The notes: a model not told the origin generated them from the sequence alone. Shown: positions 35,877 to 47,832, counted from the first letter of the stretch. The stretch is 64,000 nucleotides of DNA from Molanna angustata (GCA_963576475.1 OY754977.1:28947972-29011971), one strand, 5' to 3'. A program made the numbers and translations.

Positions 35877-36720
35877 CCATACCATCACGCCATTTCCCTA
35901 TTTGGGGTAGGCAGAGAGAACCGAACGCCAGACACCTCTCTCTTGACATACATTCCTCGATTCATTCACGTTCATACATCGTTTCATACACGCTCTTCTA
36001 TTATTCTTACTTCTAACATCACCATCTTTCAAAATCCCATTTATATGATTGTGCCAACTTTTTCTTGGCCGACCTCTACTTTTCGTTCCTCTTTTATCAG
36101 ACTTGTATACTTTTTTTGTCAGACGGTCACCACTCATTCTTTCTATGTGGCCAAACCACCTTAGGAAATTTATTTTCATTTTACTTACGATATTTCTTTC
36201 AATCATACATTCTCGTCTTATATCCTCATTTCTTATTCTATCATACACCGTTTTACCACACATTCGTCTTAGTGACCTAATTTCAACCGCGTTAATTCTA
36301 CTTTCATGCGTCTTCTGCCATGTCCATCGTCCATGTCTCACTAGCATACATTAGAGTCGGTATGACGCGACGATACCATTGTGTACCGCGAACTTTGCTT
36401 GCCTCGAAATAATTGGGTCAGCCATTACAGATCTTAATGCACCATTCACTCTATTACATGCCGTTACTCTCCTTTCAATATCTTTTTCCAATCTTCCATC
36501 ACGCTGAAACATGCTTCCTTAGTATAAATATTCATCGACTTGTTCAAATTGTACATTCTCCACTCGTATCTCGCATTTTGTTTGTTTGTTTTGTTCTTCT
36601 CAAATACCATCAATTTAGATTTAGTTGCATTCTCTGTCCATTTTGCATGCATCCATCAGATACTATTTTACCTAACATTCCAAGTCTTCCACACTTTCTG
36701 CTATTTATACAATCAAGTTA
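35877..36720 (-). pseudogene. LINE 3' part (SAYPK-tail family)
   Basis: The - strand frame 36347-35898 encodes INAVEIRSLRRMCGKTVYDR, KINFLRWFGHIERMSGDRL, RGRPRKSWHNHINGILK and VWRSVLSAYPK, homologous to the copy at 30955. Further upstream, past frameshifts, 36652-36464 adds WTENATKSKLMVFEKNK and YTKEACFSVMEDWKKILK, reverse-transcriptase thumb-like sequence. The region 36421-36450 is the intact counterpart of the SINE-occupied site at 61358. Confidence 0.85.
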
Positions 36721-37279
36721 ACACTTCCAATAGTCCAATGAAGCGATTTTATATACATACCTACTTGCTTCCGATGATAGTTAAAAAACGAGTGTTTTTT
36801 GGCCAGCACCAGATCCCTTCAATGGTTTACTTAAATCAATTTTAAACCATTTTTCTTCATGCAATATTGCATGAAAATTCTTTGCACCCTTGCACACTTC
36901 CTATGACAATATATATAAAAATGCGTGAGTCGTGGCCAACACAAAACTCACTACAACGCTTACATTCAATCAAATTTAAAACTATTTACCATAGTCTTAT
37001 TTAGCAGAAATATTATATACTTAATGCACTCTTAATGAAAATATATAAAAATTATTGGAATGTGGCCAGCACTAGACTTTTATAAATATTTTTGTTTAAT
37101 TAAATTTTAAACCATTTTCCACCATCTAATATTGCTAAAAATATATACAAAGAATGAGTGTGACTAACACTAAACGTTTTCGACGCATGAATTCAATCAA
37201 ATTTCAAACCACTCTCTTAGTCTCATCTTGCAGATTTTTTTTTGTATTCAAAGGAGTAATTTGGTCAACACCAATCATA

Positions 37280-39465
37280 ATTTAAAACAATAGTGAAATT
37301 AGATGGTGAACTATCAAAAGAAATTCCCGCAGTCAGTAGCATAAGACAGGGAGATAGAATGAGCCCTTTTCTCTTCAATTTAATAATGGACCAAATCATA
37401 GAAGAGGTGTCGTCTCTGGGACTAGGTTACTGATTGGGCAACAAAATCATCAACATAATATGTTACGCTGATGACGCGGCTCTGGTGGCAGAATCGGAAA
37501 ATGATCTACAAAGAATGTTATATAAGTTCCACCTTGCATCCCAAAAATTCAATATGAGCATATCTGTTAACAAAATGTAGAGCATAACGATATCCAAGCA
37601 ACCAAGAAGATGCAAGCTAGTAATAGATGACATTCCGGTGGAACAATTTATGACAATTATTTATCTGGGTATGGAAATCTCGAGCCATAGTGACCTATAC
37701 TCAGAATTTAGAGAACAGACCAATAAAGTAGCTGCTACTTCAGGATATCTCAATAATATCATCTGGCTCCGAACTTCGAGCTTCGCTCCGAACAAGACTT
37801 ATGGCCTGGTATTTAAGGGCATTCTTCGCAGACGGCCGTCCATTCAGTTTCTAGGAACTAATATTGTCTTTCGAGACCAAGTCACCTGTCTCGGAGTTAT
37901 TCTAGAAAGGGGACCGAGTTTCAAAAATCATGCCAAATCATGTGTAGATAAGGCTAAGTTTGCTTTCATTAAAATAGGACACCTCGCCAAAGCAAGCTGG
38001 GGTCTGCAATTTCCTATCGCCCGCCTTTTCTACAAAGCCGTTTATCTTGGCATCGCTTGCTATGCGGCAGGCTGTTGGTCTAACGCCTGCGAGTTTCAGC
38101 ATATTCGAAGAACCTTGCTTTCAGGCCAAAGATTCGCTCTCATTGCACTATCCAAAGCTTACAGAACAAGCCCCACCGAAGCCCTGCCAATTTTGACAGG
38201 CTTAACCCCCCTTGATCTTGAAATTCAACGTAGAGGTGCTATTTTCAATTTATTGCGAGGCCGTCCTTCTGTCGTCGGTGACACTTCTTTTCACCCCCCT
38301 GAAAGTCGAATGTCTCGAAGATCAATTAAGAGAAACGTGAGCGACACTCTACTAAACATTTGGCAAAACCGCTGGACGACCTGTCTAGTTGGTAGAGTTA
38401 CCTTTTTATTTTTTCCTGACGTGAGGTCGCGACTGAAATCTCCTTGGGTTGTCCCAGACTTTTGGACTTCTCAATTTCTCACAGGACACGGTAACTTTAA
38501 AAACTATCTCCATCGCTTCAACATTGCTCCCTCTTCCTCATGTCAGTTTTGTCAATGTCCGGACCAAACTTCGGATCACATCCTTTGGGAGTGTTCCCAC
38601 CCAATTGTGTCCTCTTACAGATCGGAGCTCCTCGTTGCTGTCCGTGGGCCTCTTCAAGGTCCCATTGGACATGCGGACTTAGTGATCTCGAAGAACAATT
38701 ACAAAGCCTTCAAACGATTTTGCCATAGATACGGTGCCTTATTATCCGAAGATTCTCACTGACTTTTCTGTTTTCAGAGATCTTGGTCACTTCTCTGATG
38801 TCCTATATATATGGATCTGAAGTCGCCGACAGTCCGCAAGCGTGAATCTCAATTCGCACTTGTTGATTGTTCTTTTTGCACCATGGTGCCGAGATTGCTA
38901 ATCTAGAGGGCTCCATGAGCTACTCTTCGTGCCATGCATTGTTTTTTTTTGTCATTCATTCTAGCGTTCTGCGAAAGGGCCGTTGACAGTCCCCATATGC
39001 GGAGCGGGTGGTGGTGGGAGTAGCGAAAAATATCATCTGGCATAACAAAAACATAAGAACGGATAGTAAGGTCAAAATTTATAAGACATGTGTTAGACCA
39101 ATGATGACATACGCGGGAGAAACAAGAGCCGACACGACCAGAATCAAAAACCTCATATGAACATCAGAAATGGAGGTTTTAATGACTATCACAGGGAGGA
39201 TGCTAAGAGACAGAATTTGCAACGACGACATTAGGCAGACCTGTGAGACCGAGGACATCATACGATGGAGTAGAGATATGAGAAGTTTCTGGAGGCACTA
39301 CGTTAACAGGATGGACGCATCTCGAATCCAATCCATAGCGGCAAACGAAATCCCACCGGGGCATCGCCTCCCCGGAAGACCACCGAAGAGATGGAGGGAT
39401 AGCTGGACCTCAGCTTCAAAGGAATAGCTTTCTCGAAAAACAGATCTACGATTTAACATAAGAAG
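37280..39465 (+). pseudogene. RTE-like LINE, 5'-truncated, split by an R1-type LINE
   Basis: The left part encodes reverse-transcriptase motif B (RQGDRMSPFLFNLIMDQII) and the active site (ICYADDAALVAESENDLQ), with a stop at about 37430 and another near 37580. The frame continues ITISKQPRR...IYLGMEISSHSDLY to NNIIW at 37767. After the insert, from 39042, it resumes HNKNIRTDSKVKIYKTCV, a stop near 39158, then MEVLMTITGRMLRDRI and GRLPGRPPKRWRDSWTSASK, ending at 39427. It is inactive. The GRPPKRW tail is the source type for the ladder in Heli-1 A and C. Confidence 0.85.
37768..39028 (+). mobile_element. R1-type LINE 3' fragment inside the RTE-like LINE
   Basis: Flanked by 13-bp duplications AATATCATCTGGC (37755-37767 and 39029-39041). 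The open frame, ending at 38762, covers the region after the reverse transcriptase: KTYGLVFKGILRRRPSIQFL, VTCLGVILERGPSF, a long helical segment, and the C-terminal zinc knuckle C-x2-C-x8-H-x4-C in CQFCQCPDQTSDHILWEC. That knuckle is characteristic of R1/Jockey-group LINEs. The frame is uninterrupted, so insertion is relatively recent, but the element is 5'-truncated and has no reverse transcriptase core. Confidence 0.85.
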
Positions 39466-39629
39466 AAGGTATCATAATATATTTATAATGCTTATAATGA
39501 ATCCACTTTTAAAACACTTCCCATCTTGCTGAAAAATTATATACAAACTTATTTTCTATGAAAATATTATAAAAACGATTGTTCACACCTTCGTATTTTC
39601 ATTCGCCAACGGCGGGGCATTTGAGCTAG

Positions 39630-40540
39630 TATGTTAATAAATAATTCTATGCTTTACATCCTGTATTTTCGAGTCAAGAAACATATATAAAATTAATGTG
39701 AACTGAACCGAATTTTCCGCGTTACTTATTATCGTTATTGGGACATTTTTTTCTTGTCTTATCGCGCTTTAAATCTAATTTTAAGACCGAATACTATTTT
39801 CGCGAAACATAATAAATTACCTTACCAAAAAGAATGACTGAACAGGGCAAATTTAATTTACGACTATTTGCGAATTAAAATTTAACGCGTTGTTTCATTG
39901 ACATGGATTATTTTAAATTTTGTATTTTTTTTATTCAAAGAAGAAAGAGCAGCACCCGTATGGCGAATTTTAAGAAATAACTACCAATAGGAAAAGGATT
40001 TCGTAATAAATGAGTAAAGGTTTTGTTTGATATTTCATTTCATAATGCATTTTCTGCATTATGAAATAAAATATCGATCATAGGTTTGCTTATTCGAAAA
40101 AATATCTTAATTGAAAGGACGTGTTATATTTTTTTAAAAATAAAGATAAAAAGAGAAAAATGTTTCTGATTTTAATTAATAATATGCTTATATTCATAGT
40201 CGTTGCACATTCTTATGAAATAGTTTTCAAACGAGTTCCCTTTTAAATTTATTCCCACTTCAATTATTATTTAAAATCGTCAAGAATAACAAACTATTTG
40301 TTATGCTATCGAATAATATTATTCTTCTTATATCGTGTCAGAAACTCATTCAGTCTTCTATTAGTGCCTAGCGACGTCATTTGCACAACCACTACCCACC
40401 ATAAGGTAGTTCATAGTGTATTTGACCGGTCTGCTGTTCTCCACAATCATTCAGTGTAGGTGTGTACCCATTGACTATTTGGTAACTTATTTTTTGTCTT
40501 AAAAAAATGTCTGATTCAATAATTGTATCGGTTTTGTCGC
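39630..40540. other. AT-rich DNA with no gene seen
   Basis: No supported frame. A short inverted repeat lies at 40041-40066 (ATAATGCATTTTCTGCATTAT). Confidence 0.45.
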
Positions 40541-40670
40541 TATCTGTGAGACGATTAATATCGTAAGTCTCCAGAATGCGGCAACTTGTTATTGGGTGCG
40601 TGTTAAATTAATATTTGACATAGTACCTGTTAGTTGCCCGAGAAGTAATAAATAATAATAATAATAATAA
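40541..40670 (+). mobile_element. 3' part of the tRNA-derived SINE
   Basis: GACGATTAATATCGTAAGTC, GCAACTTGTTATTGGGTGCG and TAGTTGCCCGAGAAGTAATA followed by (AAT)n. The tRNA-like head with its A and B boxes is missing, so it is 5'-truncated. Confidence 0.85.
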
Positions 40671-41299
40671 TACAATTTCAATTGCAATCATTCCATAATG
40701 GATACATACTCGAAAATAAATACAGAATTTCGAAAACTATTTTACGCTAGAAGAAATGTTTTCATAATAAGTGGTGAAATAAGAGGTAGAAGACAAAGCG
40801 TGATGATATAAGTACTGTTTATTTTCATTTCTCTATATTTGAGAGATACGGATTAGGTATACACAGAAAGAAAGTACATACTTAAAGAATCCTGCGTTTG
40901 TAACTGTATGACGTCGGAAACAGTTTCTATTAATCATATATATTTTTTTGTTTGTCAACTACATCTCCCGAGATGCGAAGATTTAAAAGTTCTGATGTAA
41001 GTGGCCTGGCAGGTTTGAGGAGTGTTTCCATTGTGGTTTTTATTCACGTTCTTGATTTTTTCCATCCCTTAAAAGAACGATAAATTTATCAAAATAAATT
41101 ATTTTGATAAACCTTAGACGACGGAAAAAATAAGAAAACAGCGCTGGTTGTATGGACTAGAAATTTTTAATATTACCTAGAGATGTTTTTCCTCGTAAAT
41201 ATTCATTTTATTTTGATCGTGGCAGTAACAGATTTTTTTTCATAGAAGGCAACAGGATAGACAACCTAGTATTTTTAAACAATGTACGTATAAAGGTTA
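40671..41299. other. AT-rich DNA with no gene seen
   Basis: Nothing recognised. Confidence 0.4.
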
Positions 41300-42030
41300 T
41301 TTATTTATTTATTTATACATCTTCTTGTACATAATATAAACAAATATAATTGTACACTAACGGGCTTATTGCCACTAGGCAATTTCTTCCAACCAACCTT
41401 ATTACAAAGTATTACAACATTGTGTATGTACAACAGCAAATAAATAAGAGTAAAAGAAATCAAAGAAAATATGTATAACACTTATGTAAATACTATTAAA
41501 ACAACAAAAAATTCATAGCAAGAAAAAAGGATATGGTAAGGACAGGAGAGGAAATCGGGATCAGGTGTTCAAGGATAAATATACCTTCTTAAGTTTTTTC
41601 TTGAAAATACTAAGTGAGTAAGACGACGCAATATCCGGACTAAGGCTATTCCATAATCTTGCTGATTGTACTTCGAACGAAGAGCTGAGAAAATCTGTAT
41701 TATGGATAGGGATGGATAGTGTTGTACGTTCAGCAGATCGGAGTGGAAGTCCATGGTTGGATAAAAAAAGTGAATTTGCTTTTGAGGTACTGTGGCAGGT
41801 TTGGGTTCGAGAGAATATTGTACAATAGTAGTGACAAAATGTGTATATTGCGCCGCTGGCGTATCCTGGGCCGACAAAGAAGATTGCGGTAAGGTGATAT
41901 GCGATCAAATTTTTTCAACCCTAAGATGAATCTGATGCATATATTCTGAATACTTTCAAGTTTATTGAGATGCATTTCATTTGCATCCAAATAGCATACA
42001 TCGGCATAATCAAGCAATGGAAGCAATGGA
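41300..42030 (-). pseudogene. CR1/Jockey-type LINE 3' end
   Basis: On the - strand, 42026-41730 encodes LLDYADVCYLDANEMHLNKL and ESIQNICIRFILGLKKFDR (the LQN/QN..IR thumb motif). A shifted frame gives HGLPLRSAERTTLSIPIHNT and SFEVQSARLWNSLSPDIAS, ending KKLKKVYLSLNT. The 3' untranslated region has AGAAATTGCCTAGTGGCAAT and a TAAATAAATAAATAA tail at 41300-41318. One or more frameshifts inactivate it. Confidence 0.85.
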
Positions 42031-42053
42031 AATGGAAGACGAATAAATAAATT

Positions 42054-42823
42054 TATGAAATTCGTGTAAATTTTACAATAAAAATAAATTTTAGGTTATC
42101 TTATTAACTTGCTTGTCGTCTTTTAAGGGGTAAGAGCATTATTTTCCTTACTTATATTTAAATACTAGCTTTTATGTCCCGCCGTTGGCCAAGAATGTAA
42201 ATTAGTGAAGGAATAAGCAATCGTTTATATACCTACATAATATTGTCACATATAATTTTTTTTAACCGTAGTATGAAAAGTAGTTTGAAATTTAATTGAG
42301 TTTAAGCGGTGTAAAATATTAAAGTGATGGCCACAATCCATTTGCTTTTATATATAAGCACATACAATTTCTGCACGCATAGACTATGGGAAATGATTTT
42401 AAATATGACTTATTATAAAAAGACAACGTCGTAAAATTTATGAAATTCGTGTAAATTTTACAATAAAAATAAATTTTAGGTTATCTTATTAACTTGCTTG
42501 TCGTCTTTTAAGGGGTAAGAGCATTATTTTCCTTACTTATATTTAAATACTAGCTTTTATGTCCCGCCGTTGGCCAAGAATGTAAATTAGTGAAGGAATA
42601 AGCAATCGTTTATATACCTACATAATATTGTCACATATAATTTTTTTTAACCGTAGTATGAAAAGTAGTTTGAAATTTAATTGAGTTTAAGCGGTGTAAA
42701 ATATTAAAGTGATGGCCACAATCCATTTGCTTTTATATATAAGCACATACAATTTCTGCACGCATGGACTATGGGAAATGATTTTAAATATGACTTATTA
42801 TAAAAAGACAACGTCGTAAAGAG
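42054..42823. repeat. 385-bp tandem duplication spanning the Heli-1 D 3' end
   Basis: The block from ATGAAATTCGTGTAAATTTT to AAAAAGACAACGTCGTAAA occurs at 42054-42438 and 42439-42823 almost identically (one visible A/G difference in GCAT[A/G]GACTATG). Each half has about 110 bp of flanking DNA, the CTAG terminus (42165 and 42550) and the first 270 bp of Heli-1. Confidence 0.92.
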
Positions 42824-44596
42824 TTTGGATTTGGCCACAACCCCTATTTTTATATATTGTCATCGAACGCAAATAATGTGTTTTAAATATTTAGTAATTT
42901 TGGATGATGGGAAATGGTTTAAAAATTGATTAAACAAAAGTACTGAAAATATTCTAGTGTTGGTCCCATCCCATTCGTTTTTATATTTTTCGTCAAGTGT
43001 GCATATAGTTTATTATAGTTTTGCACAATAAAACTGATAGACTTAAAACTGACACATAAGTCTACATTACAGAAGAAGAAGACTTAAGCTATGTTAAATA
43101 GTTTTTAATATGAATATAAACGTTGTGAAGATCCAGCAATGGCCACAACCCCGATTTTTTATATATTGTCATCAAAATGAAATGTGTAGTTATTGAAAAT
43201 TAAGCAATATATGATGATATAATAAATGGTGTAAATTTGATTGAACAAAAGTAATGAGAAGATTCTAGTGGTGGTCACATCCCATTCGTTTTTATGTATT
43301 TTCATCAAGTATGCATGTTGTTTATAATATTTCGTTACAATAGACTATTAGACATAAAACTAATCCAAAAGACTAAATAAAAAAAGAAGTAGAAGTATAA
43401 AACTATAACAAATAGTTTGTAATAAAAACTGACCCAATGGTCTACATAGAACATGAAATAGAAGAATTACACATTAGGAAATGTATTATATAAAAAACTG
43501 ACCAAAATGTCTTCATAAAAGAAGAAGAAGATGAATTGAACTATAGGAAATATTTTATATAAAATTCACCCAACATCTACATAAAATAAGAAAAGGATAG
43601 TTTGTTTAAAAATAGTTTGTATAAAAACTAACCAAAAGGTCTACATAAAGGAAGAAGAAGACGAATTAGACTATAGGAAATAGTTTGTATAAAAACTCAC
43701 CCAAGGTCTACATAAATTAAGAAAAAGAAAAATTAGACTATAGGAAATAGTTTATTTATGAACTGTCCCAAATGACTTCACAAAAGAAGAGGAAGAAGAT
43801 TTAAACCCCAAGAAATAGTTTGTAGAAAAAATCACCCAAAGGTCTACATAGAAAAAAGAAGAATTTCACTATAGGAAATAGTTTGTAGGTATATTGAATG
43901 TGTATTGTAGTTAACCTAAAATAGTTTAATAATTTTCCTATACAAAATCAGTATATTCTTGGTTTTTAAGTAGTAAGTATTAGGTATGTAGGTACCTACC
44001 TACAATGATGTTCTAGATTAATTCGAATTCGTTTTATAACAAATTTTATTTGAATATCAGAATGTGTCCGTTACCATAGTAACCATGTTCCAACATGTGA
44101 AAAATATCAAATGTTATGGAGACATTTTTTGAATATGTAGGTACCAACATTGGTTTGTTCGATGCTATAAAAATGAAAATTGTCAGAAAAATCAAATATT
44201 TTTAACAATTATGCAATTTTATTACGCCTATATCTTTACTAATAATTAACAGACTTTACTAATCCAACTGTCGATTTGTTCAGGAGAACTTTGTTCTCGT
44301 AACATATCGACAATGTATCAAGCCAGAATACGCGAGAATTGTATGGAGAGGTCTACTTTTTTCACGGCTTTTCCAACTTTGAAGTCAAAAAACACCAACT
44401 TAGAGGCTTCGCAGCATATATGTTCCATACACGGATTTACTCAGAATTCGGAGTAGAACATTTCGTGTGTCTGTGTGTGTGTGTGTGTGTGTGTCTGTGT
44501 GTCTGTGTGTCTGTGTGTCTGTGTGTGTGTGTGTCCGTCCCCCCCTTATAACTTTTGATCCGCTCAATTTACAGAGCCTAAAATTTCAGAATATAT

Positions 44597-44604
44597 AAAC
44601 AGTT
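44597..44604. repeat. 8-bp target duplication of the RTE, left
   Basis: AAACAGTT, repeated at 47825-47832. In uninterrupted Heli-2 copies (for example 51505-51515) the complementary site is AACTGTTTATA, confirming the pre-insertion sequence. Confidence 0.85.
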
Positions 44605-47600
44605 CTTCTTCTTCTTCTTCTTCCTAGCCTTCCCTCCACTGCTGGATGTAGGCCTCTTCCATTTGTCTCCATTTTCCTCTATTCTGTGCCGCTTCAATCC
44701 ATTTCTTTCCGGCGATCGCAACAATATCGTCGGCCCATCTCTTCTGTGGCCGACCGACACCCCTTTTGTCTTCCCATGGCCTCCACTTTAAGACTTTGGG
44801 AGTCCATTTTGAATTTGGCTGTCTGGCCACGTGTCCTGCCCATTGCCACTTCAATTTTGCGATCCGATCCATGATATCGGCGATTTTTGTTCGGCGTCTG
44901 ATTTCTATATTGGTTATTTTATCCCTCAGACTTATGCCCAGCATTTGCCGCTCCATGGATCGTTGTGCACATTTTAATTTGTGGACAGTATTTATGGTCA
45001 GGGACATTGTTTCCAAACCATATGTCATTACAGGCAATATACATGATTCATAGATTTTTCTTTTTAAATTGATGGGGATATCCTTATTTTTCATTATATA
45101 ACTGAGTTTCCCGAAGGCTGCCCAACCAAGTCCAATTCTTCTGGGTACTTCTGCCACCTGATTTTCTTTTCCCATTCTTATTTTATGTCCGAGGTAAATG
45201 TATTCTTCAACAGTTTCAATTATTTTGTCATCAATTTTTATATTTCTGTTGGACGGACTCATGATTTTGGTTTTGCTGTGGTTCATTTCTAGCCCAAATC
45301 TCAGGGAAGCGTCATGGAGATCTTTAATCATAACAGTCAGTTCTTCCAGGTCGTTGCTAAGAAGTACGATATCGTCTGCAAAACGGAGATGAGTCAAGCA
45401 TGTACCATCGATTTTTATTCCTCGGTTTTCCCAGTTTAGTGTTTTAAATATATTTTCTAAGACCAGAGTGAACAGCTTGGGAGAGATGGTATCTCCTTGT
45501 CTAACGCCTCTTTTGATTTTTATTTTATCTGTTTTTGTATTATTATCGATTTTCACATCCATTGTGGCATAGTCATATATAAATTTGATCAATTTGGTAT
45601 ATCGTGAGTCGACTCTTGCGTCATTCAGTGCTTCAATTATACCCCATTTTTCAATAGAGTCGAATGCCTTTTTGTAGTCAATAAATGCTAGATGTATATC
45701 AATGTTGTATTCTGTTGTTTTTTCGATGACCAGTCTAAGGGTTTGGATATGATCGGTAGTACTAAAACCTTTTCTGAAGCCAGCTTGTTCCATTGGTTGA
45801 TAGAAGTCTAATTTAGGTGTTAGGCGGTTTGTTATAATTTTTGTTAGCAGTTTATATAAATGGGATAGTAAACTGATAGGTCTATAGTTTTCCAAGTTTT
45901 CTGGGTCTCCTTTCTTGTAGAGAATCACTACCTCAGCATTTTTCCAGCTGTTAGGAATGCTTTCTTGCTCTAGGCATTTATTTAAAAGTAGTCTCACTGC
46001 TTCGATAACCTCATCCCCACCTAATTTTAACATATCGTTAGTTACTTGATCTTCCCCCGGACTTTTATTATTTTTGGTATATTTAAGGGCATTTAACAGT
46101 TCACTGCGGTCAATTTCTGGTATTTCCTCTGATCCAACATTCATTATAGCTCTATCCTTGGCTGTTTGTTGTGTTTTTGTATCATAGAGATTCGCGTAGA
46201 AATCATGTATTGTATCTGCGATCTTTTCTTTACTGTTGACCGATTTTCCATCTTTATCTTTGATTTTGATTATATTCGATTTTCCAATACTCTTGTTTCT
46301 TCGTAGAACCTTCATATTTTTATTTGCTTCTATTATTTCAGTGATAAGGGTTGTGTTATGTCTTCGAATATCTTTTCTAATTTCTTTTTTCAAGGTTTTA
46401 TTAAGTGTTCTATATTCAGCCGAGTCTCTATCTAATAGTCTTTTTTCCTCCATAAGTTTTAGTGTATTTGGGGATAATTTTTGGTTTTTGTTCTTTTGTC
46501 TGAAGGTTATTTTCTTTACCGCAGTATGTATACTTGTTGAAATTTTATCTGTGAGGTCATTCATTTCCATATTCTTTAGATCTTCCTGGGATTCTAGATG
46601 TCGTTTTAATTCTTTTTGAAATTCAGATTGGTGTTTGGTAATAATTTCTGTTGTAGGAGTTTTTTGGGGTTTCTTGTGTATCATGTTGTATCTTTCTGTT
46701 GTTGTATTAATTTTGAAGGAGGCTCTCACCAATCTGTGGTCGCTTCCTGTGTCAAATTGATTTAGCACAGATACATTTTTACAGTACTTTGGATTGTTTG
46801 TAATAATATAGTCAATTTCGTTTTTTGTTTTTCCATCAGGGCTTTTCCACGTCCATCTTCTTTGTTTTTTCTTTTCAAAAAATGTACTTGTACAGTATAG
46901 TTCTTCACACTGTAAGTAGTCCAATAGTGTTTCACCCCTTTTATTTCTCTCTCCCAGTCCAAATCTTCCGATATTTCGTGGGTCTCCAAGCTTACCCTCA
47001 CCCAGTTTAGCATTAAAATCTCCCATTAAAATGATCAGTTGAGATTTTTCCAGGTTTTTTGCTTTAGTTATATCCTCGTAGAATTTGTCAGTTTCTTCAT
47101 CATCTGCCGCACTTGTTGGAGCGTATGCTTGGATAATCTGTATGGCAAATTTTTTATTTATTTTTAGTAGTATGTAAATAACTCTGTTTGATATGCTGTT
47201 CATTTTTGAGACTCTACTTTTTATATTTTTGTGTATCATGATAGCTGTACCTCCTGTTGATGATTGTATGTTATTTCGGTATAATAAGTGTCCCGACGGT
47301 AAGGTGTTTGCTTCCTCTCCTTTAAGTCTTGTCTCGCAGATTCCAAGAATGTCCCATTTTATGTTTTCCAGTTCTTTTTCCAGCCTAATTCGATCTTCTT
47401 CTTGTCTCATGGTTCTTATGTTATATGTTGCTATTTTAAGTTCTGTGATCTTAGATTTTCTCGAGTTTTTGCCTCCCCCAGAATCCTTGAGGCAGACCAA
47501 TTTTGGGTTGGTGTGAGATTCTGAGCAATTTTCTCTACTCACCTGGGGTATTGCTGTTTTGAAAATCGAGTTCATGGTTTGTTTGGAAGGTTTTTGGCAG

Positions 47601-47824
47601 TTGAAACACCACGCTTGCCAGGCGGGTTGGTGAGTTTGAGTTCAGCCGCCTCTAACATGAGGAACAAACGCTGTTTGTAGCCGCTCCTAACATGGAGAAC
47701 AGACGCTACTACCTGTTGGTCCGCGAGAGGTATTTTATTTCCCCCTTACCCTGCATATCTGCCGAGCATTCCCCTATCCGCCACCCGGGGACGCGTCTTC
47801 TAGCGGTTACAGGTTCCGCCGAAA
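44605..47824 (-). mobile_element. full-length RTE-clade retrotransposon, 3.2 kb
   Basis: Bounded by 8-bp duplications AAACAGTT (44597-44604 and 47825-47832). On the - strand it has a GC-richer 5' untranslated region of about 250 bp (47824-47576) with a 50-bp motif repeated around CATGTTAG.GGCGGCT, one long reading frame, and a (GAA)n tail at 44605-44623. About 3.2 kb and a single ORF are normal for RTE elements. Intact coding, complete ends and a clear duplication point to recent insertion. Confidence 0.92.
44624..47575 (-). CDS. RTE ORF: endonuclease-reverse transcriptase, 983 aa, intact
   Basis: A single protein that nicks genomic DNA and copies its own RNA at the nick (target-primed reverse transcription). 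The N-terminal apurinic-type endonuclease spans about 46-290. Catalytic residues are visible as Asn52 (ATYNIRT), Glu81 (GICETRL), Asp186 and Asn188 (MGDFNA), and Asp279-His280 (GSDHRLV). Reverse transcriptase spans about 500-800, with ILYKKGDPENLENYRPISLL (551-570), Asp633 of motif A (FIDYKKAFD), VRQGDTISP (691-699) and FADD at 732-735. The C-terminal domain has GVGRPQKRWADD, ending MEEAYIQQWREG. Length and layout match RTE/BovB-type elements. No stop or frameshift. The start ATG follows the untranslated leader, although shorter starts (Met56) exist. Confidence 0.95.
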   Translation of the reverse strand: MNSIFKTAIPQVSRENCSESHTNPKLVCLKDSGGGKNSRKSKITELKIATYNIRTMRQEEDRIRLEKELENIKWDILGICETRLKGEEANTLPSGHLLYRNNIQSSTGGTAIMIHKNIKSRVSKMNSISNRVIYILLKINKKFAIQIIQAYAPTSAADDEETDKFYEDITKAKNLEKSQLIILMGDFNAKLGEGKLGDPRNIGRFGLGERNKRGETLLDYLQCEELYCTSTFFEKKKQRRWTWKSPDGKTKNEIDYIITNNPKYCKNVSVLNQFDTGSDHRLVRASFKINTTTERYNMIHKKPQKTPTTEIITKHQSEFQKELKRHLESQEDLKNMEMNDLTDKISTSIHTAVKKITFRQKNKNQKLSPNTLKLMEEKRLLDRDSAEYRTLNKTLKKEIRKDIRRHNTTLITEIIEANKNMKVLRRNKSIGKSNIIKIKDKDGKSVNSKEKIADTIHDFYANLYDTKTQQTAKDRAIMNVGSEEIPEIDRSELLNALKYTKNNKSPGEDQVTNDMLKLGGDEVIEAVRLLLNKCLEQESIPNSWKNAEVVILYKKGDPENLENYRPISLLSHLYKLLTKIITNRLTPKLDFYQPMEQAGFRKGFSTTDHIQTLRLVIEKTTEYNIDIHLAFIDYKKAFDSIEKWGIIEALNDARVDSRYTKLIKFIYDYATMDVKIDNNTKTDKIKIKRGVRQGDTISPKLFTLVLENIFKTLNWENRGIKIDGTCLTHLRFADDIVLLSNDLEELTVMIKDLHDASLRFGLEMNHSKTKIMSPSNRNIKIDDKIIETVEEYIYLGHKIRMGKENQVAEVPRRIGLGWAAFGKLSYIMKNKDIPINLKRKIYESCILPVMTYGLETMSLTINTVHKLKCAQRSMERQMLGISLRDKITNIEIRRRTKIADIMDRIAKLKWQWAGHVARQPNSKWTPKVLKWRPWEDKRGVGRPQKRWADDIVAIAGKKWIEAAQNRGKWRQMEEAYIQQWREG

Positions 47825-47832
47825 AAACAGTT
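47825..47832. repeat. 8-bp target duplication of the RTE, right
   Basis: AAACAGTT, followed directly by ACAGGCCTACAAAAC, the continuation of Heli-2. Confidence 0.85.

Larger units (their letters stand above)
35041..39629 (+). mobile_element. Heli-1 copy E, diverged and interrupted by LINEs
   Basis: The 3' end is GCCAACGGCGGGGCATTTGA followed by GCTAG and then T (39626-39629). The body shows the TGTGGCCAACACTAAACT subrepeats about every 130-160 bp (35159, 35286, 36925, 37063). The 5' TC end was not found. Inserts are the - strand LINE at 35566-36720 and the + strand LINE at about 37280-39465, which itself holds another LINE. The left limit is approximate. Confidence 0.65.

Noticed and set aside
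44624..47516. Several + strand frames opposite the RTE, some with hydrophobic stretches
   Set aside because: Shadows of the 983-codon - strand RTE frame, which has all expected catalytic motifs.
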